NCBI GenBank assembly: GCA_019637615.1
Contig: JAHBVJ010000054.1
Coordinates: forward strand, 1 to 32,804
DNA from: Anaerolineae bacterium
GTDB lineage: Bacteria; Chloroflexota; Anaerolineae; Aggregatilineales; UBA2796
Reading direction: 5' to 3'
Length of the DNA: 32,804 nt
Shown here: in pieces, positions 22,455-31,696 of the stretch
How positions within the stretch are numbered: the first letter of the stretch is position 1
Layout: every line of letters begins with the position of its first letter
Program-made: the position numbers and the translations under genes
The notes under the pieces: generated by a model
What the model saw: only the letters and a program-made list of their open reading frames with translations
Databases searched by the model: none
What the model was told of the DNA's origin: nothing

Positions 22455-23186
22455 ATGCTGCCCTTAGCCATCGACAAAGATTCTCTTGTTCCCATCTACT
22501 CGCAGCTTCAGCTTGGCATCAAGGCGCTGATCGAAGCTGGCAGCTTGCAACCCGGCGATGGGTTGCCTTCAGAAAACGCGCTTTCCCGTCAATTCAGCGT
22601 CAGCCCGATGACCATCCGGCAAGCCATGTCCGAATTGGTGCGCGACGGCTACATCGTGCGTGAACGTGGACGCGGCACCTTCGTCGCCGCCCGTCACATG
22701 GAACACCCGCTGGATCAGTTGGTGAGCTTCAGCGAAGATATGCGGGCACGCAACTTGCATCCGGCCTCGCGCATTATCTTGCTCGAACAAACCACCGCGC
22801 CGCTAGAAGTCACCTTGCATATCGGCCTCCCCGCCGACACGCCGATGACGCGCCTGAAACGCGTGCGCCTTGCCGAAAATATTCCCGTTGGCATCCACGA
22901 CTCCTATTTATATAGCGTGGATGTGACCGAAGCCGAACTCCAGCAAACGCAGTCGCTGTATGAAGTGCTGCAAAAGAAAAATATCGTGCTGCGCGAAGGC
23001 GAAGACACCATCAAAGCGGTGGAAGCCACGCCCGACGCCGCACAGCTCCTAAAAGTGAAGGCGGGGTCGCCGCTGCTATGTACCACACGCTTTTCTTGGG
23101 ATAGCCAAGGTCGCTTTGTCGAGTACGTAGTTGCGCTGTACCGTGCCGAGCTTTACCAGTATCGGATTCGCCTGAAGCGCGGCTGA
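22455..23186 (+). CDS. GntR-family regulator, HutC/UTRA subfamily
   Basis: A 243-residue repressor. Residues 1-75 are the winged helix (PIYSQLQLGIKALIEAGSL ... LPSENALSRQFSVSPMTIRQAMSELVRDGYIVRERGRGTF), and about 85-243 are a UTRA domain that binds a small metabolite (LEVTLHIGLPADTPMTRLKRVRLAENIPVGIHDSYL ... RFVEYVVALYRAELYQYRIRL). It heads the nucleoside uptake and breakdown locus and is likely its ligand-responsive repressor, the ligand being the imported compound or a product. GAGAGTGG precedes the ATG. Confidence 0.9.
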   Translation: MLPLAIDKDSLVPIYSQLQLGIKALIEAGSLQPGDGLPSENALSRQFSVSPMTIRQAMSELVRDGYIVRERGRGTFVAARHMEHPLDQLVSFSEDMRARNLHPASRIILLEQTTAPLEVTLHIGLPADTPMTRLKRVRLAENIPVGIHDSYLYSVDVTEAELQQTQSLYEVLQKKNIVLREGEDTIKAVEATPDAAQLLKVKAGSPLLCTTRFSWDSQGRFVEYVVALYRAELYQYRIRLKRG

Positions 23187-23321
23187 ACGATGATTGTCGC
23201 GCGGATAGTTCCCGTAAGGCCGAGTGAAAGGAGTCGCAGGTAATCACCATTTACATCGTTGAAAGCTACCAGCCGACTCATGCCGTTTATTCAAGTTCAT
23301 TTGTTTGTGAAGGAGCATTAC

Positions 23322-24425
23322 ATGTTCAAGCGACTTCAACTTTTCCTGTCACTCCTGCTGGTCGTTACACTTCTCGGTATGCCAACGACAGCGCCCGCCC
23401 ACGCCCAAGCCGCCAAACGCGTCGCCCTGATCATCGCGCAGGGTGGCCTTGGCGACCGTTCCTACAATGACGCCGCCTTCGCTGGCCTGACCAAAGCCGC
23501 CTCCGAACTTGGTGTCGAGGTCACGCCCATCGAATCTGCCGATCCCGTTGGCGAGGGCGAACAACTGCTGCGTAACGCGGCAGAAGCTGGCTTCGATCTG
23601 GTGATCACGCTGGAATTCAGCCATTTCGATCCGCTGGCTCGTGTTGCGCCGGATTACCCGAATACGCTGTTCTCGATTGTTAACATCGTGGTCGATCAGC
23701 CCAACGTGGTGTCGATCATGTTTGATGAGCACACTGGCTCGTATCTCGCGGGCGCGCTGGCGGCAATGGTGACGACGGACAAGACCGTCAAGTACACCAA
23801 CCCCGCTAACGTTGTCGGCGTAGTCGGCGGCGTGCAGTCGTCCGGCATCGATGTCTTCCTCGACGGCTATCTACAGGGCGCGTGCAGCGTCAGCCCGGAC
23901 ATCAACGTGCTAATCGCCTATTCGAACGGGTTCGGTGATCCCGCCAAGGGCAAAGAAATCGCGCTGGCGATGAACGAGCAAGGTGCCGATGTGGTCTATC
24001 AGGTCGCGGGTGGCACGGGCAGCGGCGTGATCGAAGCGGCCAAGGATAAGGGTTTCTATGCCATCGGCGTCGATAGCGATCAGGATTACCTCGCTCCTGA
24101 ACACGTCCTCACCAGTATGCTCAAGCGCGTAGACATCGCCGTTTACGACCTAATCGACAAACTGGTCAAGGGCGAAGTTAAGGGCGGCACGGTCGCGCAG
24201 TACGGTCTTGATGTCAACGGCGTCGGCCTCAGCGACATGACCTATACACGTCACCTGATCCCCAAAGCCTATATGGACAAGATCAAGGAACTCCGCCAAT
24301 CGATCATCGACGGCAAGGTCAAAGTCATCGATACCCGCACCATCACCGAAGATCAACGGAAAGCCTTCTATGCTGACCGCACCTGCAAAGGTGCAGAAGC
24401 GCTGAAGAAAGCCGTGGGCATGTAA
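23322..24425 (+). CDS. BMP-family (Med/PnrA-like) substrate-binding protein
   Basis: A 367-residue exported solute-binding protein of an ABC importer. The start at 23322 is chosen because GAAGGAG precedes it and a clean signal peptide follows (MFKRLQLFLSLLLVVTLLG ... to about residue 29). The mature part begins RVALIIAQGGLGDRSYNDAAF, the BMP/PnrA family opening, and has VITLEFSHFDPLARVAPDYP, YLAGALAAMVTT, GGVQSSGIDVFLDGYLQGA and VDSDQDYLAPEHVLTSMLKRVD in the usual order. Characterised members bind nucleosides. It is followed by its ATPase and two permeases, with a stem-loop between it and the ATPase gene that could keep its expression higher. Confidence 0.9.
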   Translation: MFKRLQLFLSLLLVVTLLGMPTTAPAHAQAAKRVALIIAQGGLGDRSYNDAAFAGLTKAASELGVEVTPIESADPVGEGEQLLRNAAEAGFDLVITLEFSHFDPLARVAPDYPNTLFSIVNIVVDQPNVVSIMFDEHTGSYLAGALAAMVTTDKTVKYTNPANVVGVVGGVQSSGIDVFLDGYLQGACSVSPDINVLIAYSNGFGDPAKGKEIALAMNEQGADVVYQVAGGTGSGVIEAAKDKGFYAIGVDSDQDYLAPEHVLTSMLKRVDIAVYDLIDKLVKGEVKGGTVAQYGLDVNGVGLSDMTYTRHLIPKAYMDKIKELRQSIIDGKVKVIDTRTITEDQRKAFYADRTCKGAEALKKAVGM

Positions 24426-24443
24426 TTTCTGCTTATCGTGTCT

Positions 24444-24474
24444 GGCAGCGGGCACGGCGAAATTGCCCGCTGTC
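24444..24474 (+). promoter_or_regulatory. Intercistronic stem-loop after the binding-protein gene
   Basis: GGCAGCGGGC (24444-24453) pairs with GCCCGCTGTC (24465-24474) over 10 bp with one G-U and an 11-base loop, starting 18 bases after the binding-protein stop. It has no U-run. Such stems commonly protect the upstream message, so that binding protein is made in excess over the membrane parts. Confidence 0.65.
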
Positions 24475-24501
24475 GGATGCGGTCTTCATGGAAAAGCTGT
24501 T

Positions 24502-26025
24502 ATGACGTACCTCCAGATGCGCGGTATCACCAAAACCTTCCCCGGCGGCACGCTTGCCAACGACGATGTCTCGTTGGATGTCGAAGCGGGCGAAATCTAC
24601 GCGTTGCTAGGTGAAAACGGCGCGGGCAAATCGACCCTGATGAAGATTCTGTACGGGTTGGAGCAGCCCGACCGTGGCGAAATCCGGCTGGATGGCAAAC
24701 AGGTGCAAATCCCCGATCCGCAAGCCGCCATCCGTTTGGGCATCGGCATGGTACATCAGCACTTCCAATTGATCCCGTCGCTCACCGTCGCGGAAAACAT
24801 CGCGCTTGGCTACGAACCACACAACGGCATCTTCGTGGACTTCCGCGCCCGTCGGGATCGCGTCGCTTCGCTGGCAGACACCTTTGGCCTCAACATCGAC
24901 CTCAACGCGCGTATCGCTGATCTCTCCGTGGGCATCCAACAGCGCGTAGAAATCCTCAAGTTGCTCTACCGTCAGGCCAAACTGCTCATCCTCGATGAAC
25001 CCTCCGCTGTACTCACGCCGCAAGAAGTCGAAGACCTTTTCATCATCCTCAAACGGCTGGTCAAAGAGGGACACACGGCTATCTTCATCACGCACAAACT
25101 CTACGAGGTGAGTCGTGTCTGCCAGAGGGCGACGGTGCTGCGGCGCGGGAAAGTGGTTGGCGTGGTGCCCGTCGAGAGCACCTCCGCGCCCGAACTCGCC
25201 CGCATGATGGTCGGGCACGAAGTCACCTCCGTGCGTCTGACCGAACCGCCCGCTGTCACTACGCCGGATCGGCTGGTGCTGCGTGCTGTGGAAGCCGAAG
25301 ATGATCGCGGCTTGACCGTTTTACGCGGCGTCAATCTTTCCGTGGCGGGCGGCGAAATTCTGGGCATTGCGGGCGTAGAAGGCAACGGGCAACACGAATT
25401 GATCGAAGTTCTCGTCGGCAAACGTCCGGCACACGGCGACATCATCGTGAATGGACAGCGCGTCAATTCCCTCAGCATCCGTAAGCGCCGCACCAAAGGC
25501 ATCGCGGTCATTCCCGAAGATCGCAACCGCGAAGGGTTGAGCAAGGACATGACGATTCAGGAGAACCTCGTCGCCACGCGCTATTTCGCCCCCCCGCAGT
25601 CGCGTTTGGGTCTCCTCAACCTAGCCACCATCGGCAAGATGTCGCGCCAGTTGTTGCAGCGCTTTGATGTGAGGACGGGATCGGATACGGCGAAGGTCGG
25701 ATCGCTCTCCGGTGGCAACGCGCAGAAGATCGTGATCGCGCGCGAATTGTACGATCAGCCGAATGTGCTCATCGCGGCGCAGCCAACGCGCGGCCTCGAT
25801 ATTGGCGCGGCAAAATTCGTCCACGAGCAGTTATTAGAACGACGCGCGGCGGGCACTGCCATCCTGTTGATCTCCGCCGATTTGGACGAGCTGCTTTCGA
25901 TCAGCGACCGCATCGCCGTCCTGTATCGCGGCGAAATCCTCCAGACGCTGCCGAGCAGCATCGCCACGCGGGAAAAACTAGGATTATTGATGTCTGGCAA
26001 AGTACCAGATGGGACTCAGCTATGA
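24502..26025 (+). CDS. ABC importer ATPase, two nucleotide-binding domains
   Basis: A 507-residue double ATPase of the sugar/nucleoside (RbsA, NupO-like) type. The N-domain has Walker A GENGAGKST (37-45), Q-loop MVHQHFQLIPS, signature LSVGIQQRVEIL and Walker B LLILDEPSAVL. The C-domain has the degenerate GVEGNGQHELIE at Walker A, signature LSGGNAQKIVIARE and LIAAQPTRGLD in place of a standard Walker B, as is usual for the second half in BMP-linked importers. The ATG at 24502 (after GGAAAAG) is preferred; an upstream TTG frame start would run into the intercistronic stem. Its stop codon overlaps the next ATG by 4 bases. Confidence 0.9.
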   Translation: MTYLQMRGITKTFPGGTLANDDVSLDVEAGEIYALLGENGAGKSTLMKILYGLEQPDRGEIRLDGKQVQIPDPQAAIRLGIGMVHQHFQLIPSLTVAENIALGYEPHNGIFVDFRARRDRVASLADTFGLNIDLNARIADLSVGIQQRVEILKLLYRQAKLLILDEPSAVLTPQEVEDLFIILKRLVKEGHTAIFITHKLYEVSRVCQRATVLRRGKVVGVVPVESTSAPELARMMVGHEVTSVRLTEPPAVTTPDRLVLRAVEAEDDRGLTVLRGVNLSVAGGEILGIAGVEGNGQHELIEVLVGKRPAHGDIIVNGQRVNSLSIRKRRTKGIAVIPEDRNREGLSKDMTIQENLVATRYFAPPQSRLGLLNLATIGKMSRQLLQRFDVRTGSDTAKVGSLSGGNAQKIVIARELYDQPNVLIAAQPTRGLDIGAAKFVHEQLLERRAAGTAILLISADLDELLSISDRIAVLYRGEILQTLPSSIATREKLGLLMSGKVPDGTQL

Positions 26026-27074
26026 AAGAACACCTTTCTACGGCGCTGCGCACCATCCTCATGCTGGCCTTGGCGCTGTTCCTCGGTGGCGTCATCATCG
26101 CAGTTTCTGGCAAAGACCCCGTGAATGCCTACAAAGTGCTGTTCACAGCGGCCTTCGGCACTGACCGCGCCATCGCCAATACGCTGCTCTCAGCGACCCC
26201 GCTGATCTTCACCGGACTAGCCACGCTGGTCGCCTTCCGCGCGGGCATTTTCAACGTCGGGGTTGAAGGATCGCTGTATATGGGCGCGTTCGCCACGGCC
26301 TACGTCGGCTTTACCTTCACCGATCTGCCGGGGATTGTGTTGATTCCGTTGGCGTTCGCAGCGGGCGGGATCGTAGGCGGGTTGTGGTCGCTCATCCCCG
26401 GCTACCTGAAAGCTCGCTTGCGTGTGGACGAGATCGTCACCACCATCATGCTCAACTACGTCGCTACGCTGTTCACCGATTACCTCGTCAACGGGCCATT
26501 TCAGGTGGCGGGCATGGCGAATGCGATGTCCAAAGAGATCGCGCCGCAAGCCCAGCTCGCCCGTCTCATCCCGCGCTCACAGCTCAATGGCAGTTTCATC
26601 CTCGCGCTGATCGTCTTCGCGGTAGTATTGCTGCTGCTGCGCCGTTCCACCTTCGGCTACGAGGTTAAAACGCTCGGCACTAATCCGATGTTCGCGCGCT
26701 GGTCGGGGATGCCAGTCGGGCGGATCATCCTGCAAGTCATGTTTGTCAGCGGCTTCATCGGCGGGCTGGCGGGCGCGGGGCAAGTGCTTGGCGTGCATTA
26801 TCGCTTTGTATCTGGTTTTTCGCGCGGGCTTGGCTTCGATGGCATCGTGATCGCGCTGTTGGGGCGCAACTCGCCCATTGGCGTGGTGCTGGCGGCGCTG
26901 TTCTTAGGAGCACTGCGCAACGGTTCCTCTAGTATGGAAATGTTCACGCAGATTCCTCGCGATCTGATCGATGTCCTGATCGCGCTGGTGATCTTCTTCG
27001 TCGCCATCGATTTTAGCTTTGACTGGTGGCGTCGCCGTCAGCAGAAGCTTGTCGCGCAGCCCGCGCAAGCGTGA
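26022..27074 (+). CDS. ABC importer permease 1 (nucleoside type)
   Basis: A 350-residue inner-membrane protein with about 8-10 hydrophobic helices of the BPD_transp_2 family (NupP-like). LSATPLIFTGLATLVAFRAGIFNVGVEGSLYMGAF is the family hallmark, with the conserved GxFNxGxEG; LRVDEIVTTIMLNYVATLFTDYLVNGPF and GLGFDGIVIALLGRNSPIGVVLAALFLGAL follow. It overlaps the ATPase gene by ATGA, showing translational coupling, and its end overlaps or touches the next permease gene. Its C-terminus is basic (WWRRRQQK). Confidence 0.9.
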   Translation: MKEHLSTALRTILMLALALFLGGVIIAVSGKDPVNAYKVLFTAAFGTDRAIANTLLSATPLIFTGLATLVAFRAGIFNVGVEGSLYMGAFATAYVGFTFTDLPGIVLIPLAFAAGGIVGGLWSLIPGYLKARLRVDEIVTTIMLNYVATLFTDYLVNGPFQVAGMANAMSKEIAPQAQLARLIPRSQLNGSFILALIVFAVVLLLLRRSTFGYEVKTLGTNPMFARWSGMPVGRIILQVMFVSGFIGGLAGAGQVLGVHYRFVSGFSRGLGFDGIVIALLGRNSPIGVVLAALFLGALRNGSSSMEMFTQIPRDLIDVLIALVIFFVAIDFSFDWWRRRQQKLVAQPAQA

Positions 27075-27085
27075 GGGATACCTCG

Positions 27086-27994
27086 GTGGATGCATTTGTA
27101 TTTCTCGGCAACTTGTTAGCCTCGGCCTTGCGCCTTTCCACGCCCTTGATCTTCGCGGGCATGGCGGGGCTGCTCAGTTTTCAGGTCGGGCTAGTCAATA
27201 TCTCGCTCGAAGGGCTGATGCTGGTCGGCGCGTTCACGGCGGTAGCGGTTGGCGCGTTCACGGGGTCGGCATGGCTTGGCGTGCTTGCCGCTGCGCTGGT
27301 CAGCAGCGGGTTCGCCATGATCTTCGCCCTGTTCGTCACGCGCTTCCGCGCCAATCTGATCGTCGCGGGTCTCGCCATGAACTTCCTCGCGCTCGGCGGG
27401 ACGGCCTATTTGCTGCCCGTGCTGTTCAAGACCAGCGGCACTTATGCCCCGACTGGCTTCGAAGGCTTGAACGCGCTAAACATCCCCGGCCTTTCCGATG
27501 TACCTGTGCTAGGATCAGTGCTGCTGAGCTATTCGCCGCTGGTCTACCTGTCGTGGCTGGCGATCCCGCTAACCGTTATCTTTTGCTACCGTACCTTGGC
27601 TGGCGTCCATATCCGCGCCGTGGGTGAAAATCAAGAAGCCGCGCGCACCAGCGGGATTCGTGTGACGCGGATGCAGTTCCTTGCCTTGGCCTTGGGCGGA
27701 TTATTATGCGGGTTGGGCGGTGCGCATCTCAGCGTCGGTGATCTTGCCCTATTCCGCGAAGGCATGACGGCAGGGCGCGGCTTCATCGCGCTGGCGGCGG
27801 TTTACTTCGCGTCTGGGCGACCCGTTTCTACCGCATTAGCCTGTTTGCTGTTTGGCCTGTTCGAAGCGTTACAATTCCGGCTGCAAACGACCAGTAATGT
27901 GCCGCCGCAGTTCTTCCAGATGCTGCCTTATCTGATCGTGGTGGTGATGCTGACGTTTATCTCGGTGCGTAAAGAGTGGAAAAAAGGATGGTGA
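27086..27994 (+). CDS. ABC importer permease 2 (nucleoside type)
   Basis: A 302-residue BPD_transp_2 permease (NupQ-like) that pairs with permease 1. It has LSTPLIFAGMAGLLSFQVGLVNISLEGLMLVGAF, the same GxxNxxxEG signature, and GMTAGRGFIALAAVYFASGRP, the second conserved loop. The start is taken as GTG at 27086 because GAGGG lies 7 bases before it; a GTG at 27071, overlapping the previous stop as GTGA, is the alternative. The C-terminus overlaps the earliest possible start of the next gene. Confidence 0.85.
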   Translation: MDAFVFLGNLLASALRLSTPLIFAGMAGLLSFQVGLVNISLEGLMLVGAFTAVAVGAFTGSAWLGVLAAALVSSGFAMIFALFVTRFRANLIVAGLAMNFLALGGTAYLLPVLFKTSGTYAPTGFEGLNALNIPGLSDVPVLGSVLLSYSPLVYLSWLAIPLTVIFCYRTLAGVHIRAVGENQEAARTSGIRVTRMQFLALALGGLLCGLGGAHLSVGDLALFREGMTAGRGFIALAAVYFASGRPVSTALACLLFGLFEALQFRLQTTSNVPPQFFQMLPYLIVVVMLTFISVRKEWKKGW

Positions 27995-27996
27995 GT

Positions 27997-28569
27997 ATGA
28001 AATCGGCAGTGCTGGTGATCGACATGGTGCGGGATTTTACCGACTTGGAGCAGGGCAAAGTAGCCAACGCAGGTGCGTCTTTGATCGTGCCGACTGTTGC
28101 CGACTTCGTGGATTATGCCCGTCAGCAAGGCGCGATCATCATCTGGGTGATCGATTCGCACCGTCCCGGTAAAATCGATTGGGAGCTTCAGCATGTGCGC
28201 TACCACTGCGAAGCCGGCACCTTGGGCGTCGAACTTGCTCCCGGCTTGGAACCGCGCACCGAAGATTATATGTTCACCAAACGCCGTTACAGCGCTTTCG
28301 TCGGCACCGATCTCGACCTGATCTTGCGTGATAACCAGATACGGCAGGTTTTCTTATGCGGGACGAAAACCAACGTCTGCATCCGCGCCACCGCCACCGA
28401 TGCCTTCGAGATGAACTATGAGGTCGTTGTCCCGCGCGAATGCGTCGCCACCGACAAAACGCATCTGCACGAAGCCAATCTGGAAGACATCGGCAAGTAT
28501 CTCGGCAAAGTCGTTTCGGTCGATGATGCCAAAGTGATTCTGCGCGATAGGGAACGTTCCCATGCTTGA
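27997..28569 (+). CDS. Isochorismatase-fold cysteine hydrolase
   Basis: A 190-residue cysteine hydrolase. The Asp-Lys-Cys triad is visible: Asp9 in AVLVIDMVRDF, Lys95 in YMFTKRRYSAF, Cys128 in GTKTNVCIRATATDAF. Related enzymes hydrolyse amides such as nicotinamide, ureidoacrylate, N-carbamoylsarcosine or biuret. In a nucleoside-type locus an amide or carbamoyl fragment of a base is a reasonable guess, like the ureidoacrylate amidohydrolase RutB, but the substrate is not proven. The ATG at 27997 follows AAGGATGG and starts 3 bases after the permease stop; in-frame ATGs at 27976 and 27988 are possible alternatives. Confidence 0.8.
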   Translation: MKSAVLVIDMVRDFTDLEQGKVANAGASLIVPTVADFVDYARQQGAIIIWVIDSHRPGKIDWELQHVRYHCEAGTLGVELAPGLEPRTEDYMFTKRRYSAFVGTDLDLILRDNQIRQVFLCGTKTNVCIRATATDAFEMNYEVVVPRECVATDKTHLHEANLEDIGKYLGKVVSVDDAKVILRDRERSHA

Positions 28570-29491
28570 TGTGTTGGCGACAGGCTATCCGAGTATCGAC
28601 CACATCCTCGCCGCCTCGCGCTTGCCGAAAGTAGGCGAAACCGCCTTGCTAGACGCGGTGATCGATGAGTCAGCGGCGACGTTCGGCGGCTGCGGAGCCA
28701 ATGTCGCCGTTGCGCTGGCACGCCTCGGTCATCCCGTCGGGCTGGCGATGGTGCTTGGCAGCGATGCAGCGGGTGATCGCTACTGTCGCTATCTCGAAGG
28801 GCATCACATCGACTGCCGCAACATTCTCCAGTTAGCGGGCGAGAACAGTTCTTCTAGCTACATCTTCCGCAGTCCAGACGGCGAATATCAAAACTTCTTC
28901 TTCCCCGGCGCAGCGGATGCATGGCATGGTGACTTGACGCTGACAGGGCTGGACGCGGTGCGCTTCGGCCTAATCACCGTCGGCACGCTGCACTACAACA
29001 CAGCCTTCCTTGAGCAGCTCATCGCGCACCGTATCCCGATCATCTGGCAGTTGAAACCCGACATCGCCGCGTATCCACCCACTGCCTTGGAGCGTTTTGT
29101 CCGTCACTCCCGCGTGCTGTTCTGCAACAACATCGAAGCGCAGTACCTCTGTGACGCGCTGCATTTCGAGCACGTGCGGGAGGTGCTGACGATGGGGCCA
29201 GAGTTGATCGTGCTCACGCTCGGCGCACAGGGCAGCCGGGTGATCACCGCCGACGAAGAAGATGGCATCATCGCGATTCCGGTCGAAAAAGTCGTTGATT
29301 CGACGGGCGCGGGCGATGCGTATACGGCTGGCTTTCTGGCTGGCTATCTGAAGAATCTGCCGCTTCGCCAATGCGCCAATCTGGGTACGGTGGTCTCCTC
29401 GTTCGTGTTGGAGAAGGTCGGTTGCCAGACCAACTTGCCAGATTGGGAAGCTGTTCAGTCTCGCTATCAAACCTATTTTGAGTCACTATGA
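28562..29491 (+). CDS. PfkB-family (ribokinase-like) sugar or nucleoside kinase
   Basis: A 309-residue kinase. GGCGANVAVALARLG (about 42-56) is the first PfkB signature and DSTGAGDAYTAGF (246-258) the second, with catalytic base Asp252 and the anion hole GAGD. LVLTLGAQGSRVI-like text at about 216-228 precedes it as in ribokinases. The family phosphorylates ribose, 2-keto-3-deoxygluconate, nucleosides or pseudouridine. With a phosphorylase next door, the kinase may act on the sugar or on the intact nucleoside. It overlaps the preceding gene by 8 bases and the next one by 4. Confidence 0.9.
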   Translation: MLDVLATGYPSIDHILAASRLPKVGETALLDAVIDESAATFGGCGANVAVALARLGHPVGLAMVLGSDAAGDRYCRYLEGHHIDCRNILQLAGENSSSSYIFRSPDGEYQNFFFPGAADAWHGDLTLTGLDAVRFGLITVGTLHYNTAFLEQLIAHRIPIIWQLKPDIAAYPPTALERFVRHSRVLFCNNIEAQYLCDALHFEHVREVLTMGPELIVLTLGAQGSRVITADEEDGIIAIPVEKVVDSTGAGDAYTAGFLAGYLKNLPLRQCANLGTVVSSFVLEKVGCQTNLPDWEAVQSRYQTYFESL

Positions 29492-30219
29492 CGAAATCTT
29501 TATACCTACGCTGCGAACCAGAGGAAATTGGCGAACGTGTCCTGCTCACGGGCGATCCAGCGCGTGTCGAACGGATCGCGGAGTCGTTCTCGGACGCACG
29601 CACAATTGCCACCAACCGCGAATTTCACGTGATGACTGGTTCGTATGCCGGAAAAACGTATTCTGCCGTCTCATCGGGGATCGGTGCGCCTTCCGCCGCC
29701 ATCGCCATCGAAGAATTAGCACAGCTCGGAGCAAAGGCCATCGTGCGCGTCGGCACGACGATGGGCATCGATTTGCCGATGGGCTGCCTCGTCCTTTCCA
29801 GCGGATCAGCTCGCTTTGAAGCCACTTCCAACGCCTATTGGGGGCTAGAATTTCCGGCTATTCCAGACTGGCAGCTCGCCCGTACGTTACAAGACTCTGC
29901 CTGTGCTTTGGGGCAAAAGGTATACGTCGGCATGACCGCTACTTACGACGCCTTTTACCCGAAAATGGCTCCGGCACTGGTCAATCGCGGTCTGCCGGAC
30001 ATGCAAATCCTGCGTCGGGCGGGTGTCATCGCGCTTGATATGGAAACTTCACTCGTGCATGTACTCGGTCACGCCTTGGGGATCGCGACCGCTTCGATAT
30101 GCCTGATCACCAACAATGCCGATCCCTTCCAGATTATCGATAACGAACAGCGTGTCCACGGTGAATCGATGTTGATCAAAACCGTGCTCGATGCGTTAGC
30201 CAAGTGGACTGCCTCATGA
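29488..30219 (+). CDS. Nucleoside phosphorylase (uridine/purine phosphorylase family)
   Basis: A 243-residue PNP/UDP-family enzyme that splits a nucleoside with phosphate into a free base and (deoxy)ribose 1-phosphate. LLTGDPARVERIAESF (about 17-32) is the phosphate-binding start, GIGAPSAAIAIEELAQLGAKAIVRVGTTMGID the strand-helix-strand core, and GVIALDMETSLVHVLG the Met-Glu ribose-binding motif. The ATG overlaps the kinase stop as ATGA. This is the gene that most directly ties the locus to nucleosides; whether it prefers uridine, purines or a modified base is not evident. Confidence 0.9.
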   Translation: MTKSLYLRCEPEEIGERVLLTGDPARVERIAESFSDARTIATNREFHVMTGSYAGKTYSAVSSGIGAPSAAIAIEELAQLGAKAIVRVGTTMGIDLPMGCLVLSSGSARFEATSNAYWGLEFPAIPDWQLARTLQDSACALGQKVYVGMTATYDAFYPKMAPALVNRGLPDMQILRRAGVIALDMETSLVHVLGHALGIATASICLITNNADPFQIIDNEQRVHGESMLIKTVLDALAKWTAS

Positions 30220-31676
30220 ACGATACCATTCTCATCGCAGACCAATGGCAACCCGGTGCCAACGGACACGTCCTTCCGGTCATCAATCCCGCCTACGGTA
30301 CGATCTTGAGTACCATCGCACAGGCTGACGAACAGGACATCGACGCAGCGGTGCAAGCCGCCAAGACTGCTTTCCCCGCGTGGTCAACTATCAGCGGACG
30401 TGAACGCGCTACGATCTTGCGGCGCGCTTCGGAGATTTTTCGTGATCGCTATCTGACTGAAACAGCGCGGCTGCTCACACAGGAAAACGGCAAACCGCTC
30501 AACGATTCGATCAAAGAATGTACCTACGCCGCCGATGTGATCGCCTTTTACGCTGAGGAAAGCCGCCGCATCACGGGCACGCATTTCGCGGGCGATCTCG
30601 GCGCGACGCACAGCTTCGTCCTCAAGGAACCCGTTGGCGTGGTTGCCGCCATCGTGCCGTGGAATTTTCCCGTTGATCTGCTGGCGTGGAAGCTAGGCCC
30701 CGGTCTCGCGGCGGGCTGCACCTTCGTTATCAAGCCCTCGGAAGAAGCCCCGTTAGCGACGTTGAAATTCGTCCAAGCCTTCCTCGATGCCGGTCTTCCG
30801 ACTGGCGTTCTGAATGTCGTGACGGGTGACGGCAAAACGGGCGCGGCCTTAGTCCAGCATCCTGATGTGCAGAAGATCGCCTTCACGGGTTCGGTTGGCG
30901 TCGGCGCTTGGATCGCGGAGCAAGCCGGACGGGCGATGAAGCGTACCACGCTCGAATTGGGCGGCAGCGCGCCATTCATCGTCTGGCGGGATGCCGATCT
31001 CGATGCTGCTGTGGCGCAGTCCGCGCGCCGTGCCTTCTCGCACACGGGACAAATTTGCATCAGCGTCAACCGTATTTTGGTACATGAGAGCCTTTTCGAT
31101 GCGTTCGTGGAGAAATTCGCGGCGCTCACCAGCCGCCTACGTGTCACGCCGGATGGTCTACGCGAACCTAACGCCGATATGGGGCCGATGATGAACGCGC
31201 AATCGGTGAATAAGGTCGATCACCATGTGCAAGACGCTGTCCAGCACGGCGCGTCCGTCCTCATGGGCGGAGATCGGCTGCATGGAGCTGAGTATGCAGA
31301 CAATGGCTACTTCTACGCGCCGACGGTGCTTGTCAATCTCAACCAAGATATGCTCGTCATGCGCGAGGAGACATTCGGCCCCGTCGCGCCCATCGTCAAG
31401 TTCAACACTTTAGCCGAAGCCATCGCCATCGCCAACAGCACGCCCTACGGACTCGCTGCTTATCTGTATGCCAACGATGTCAACGTCATTTATCAGGCCA
31501 CGCGCGGGCTAAAGTTCGGCGGCATCGGCGTCAATGTCAACGACATCACCGATATACGCGGGCCGTTCGGCGGCACTAAAATGTCGGGCATCGGGCGCGA
31601 ACTGGGCGAGGTCGGCCTCGATAGCTATCTAGAAACCAAGCATATTCGTCTCGCCTATCGGACTGCGACGTTGTAA
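30216..31676 (+). CDS. NAD(P)-dependent aldehyde dehydrogenase in the nucleoside locus
   Basis: A 486-residue aldehyde dehydrogenase, second in the window and clearly a paralogue of the one at 8821-10248. Motifs: VPWNFP (147-152), FTGSVGVG (223-230), general base Glu247, nucleophile Cys281 in HTGQICISVN, EETFGPVAPI near 385. The start at 30216 overlaps the phosphorylase stop (ATGA); an ATG 12 bases earlier is less likely. Its place between a phosphorylase and a DUF7916-like gene suggests it oxidises an aldehyde made from the sugar or base part. Homologues act on succinate semialdehyde, glycolaldehyde and lactaldehyde, among others. Confidence 0.85.
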   Translation: MNDTILIADQWQPGANGHVLPVINPAYGTILSTIAQADEQDIDAAVQAAKTAFPAWSTISGRERATILRRASEIFRDRYLTETARLLTQENGKPLNDSIKECTYAADVIAFYAEESRRITGTHFAGDLGATHSFVLKEPVGVVAAIVPWNFPVDLLAWKLGPGLAAGCTFVIKPSEEAPLATLKFVQAFLDAGLPTGVLNVVTGDGKTGAALVQHPDVQKIAFTGSVGVGAWIAEQAGRAMKRTTLELGGSAPFIVWRDADLDAAVAQSARRAFSHTGQICISVNRILVHESLFDAFVEKFAALTSRLRVTPDGLREPNADMGPMMNAQSVNKVDHHVQDAVQHGASVLMGGDRLHGAEYADNGYFYAPTVLVNLNQDMLVMREETFGPVAPIVKFNTLAEAIAIANSTPYGLAAYLYANDVNVIYQATRGLKFGGIGVNVNDITDIRGPFGGTKMSGIGRELGEVGLDSYLETKHIRLAYRTATL

Positions 31677-31696
31677 CCTGCCTCGCAAGGTGAACT

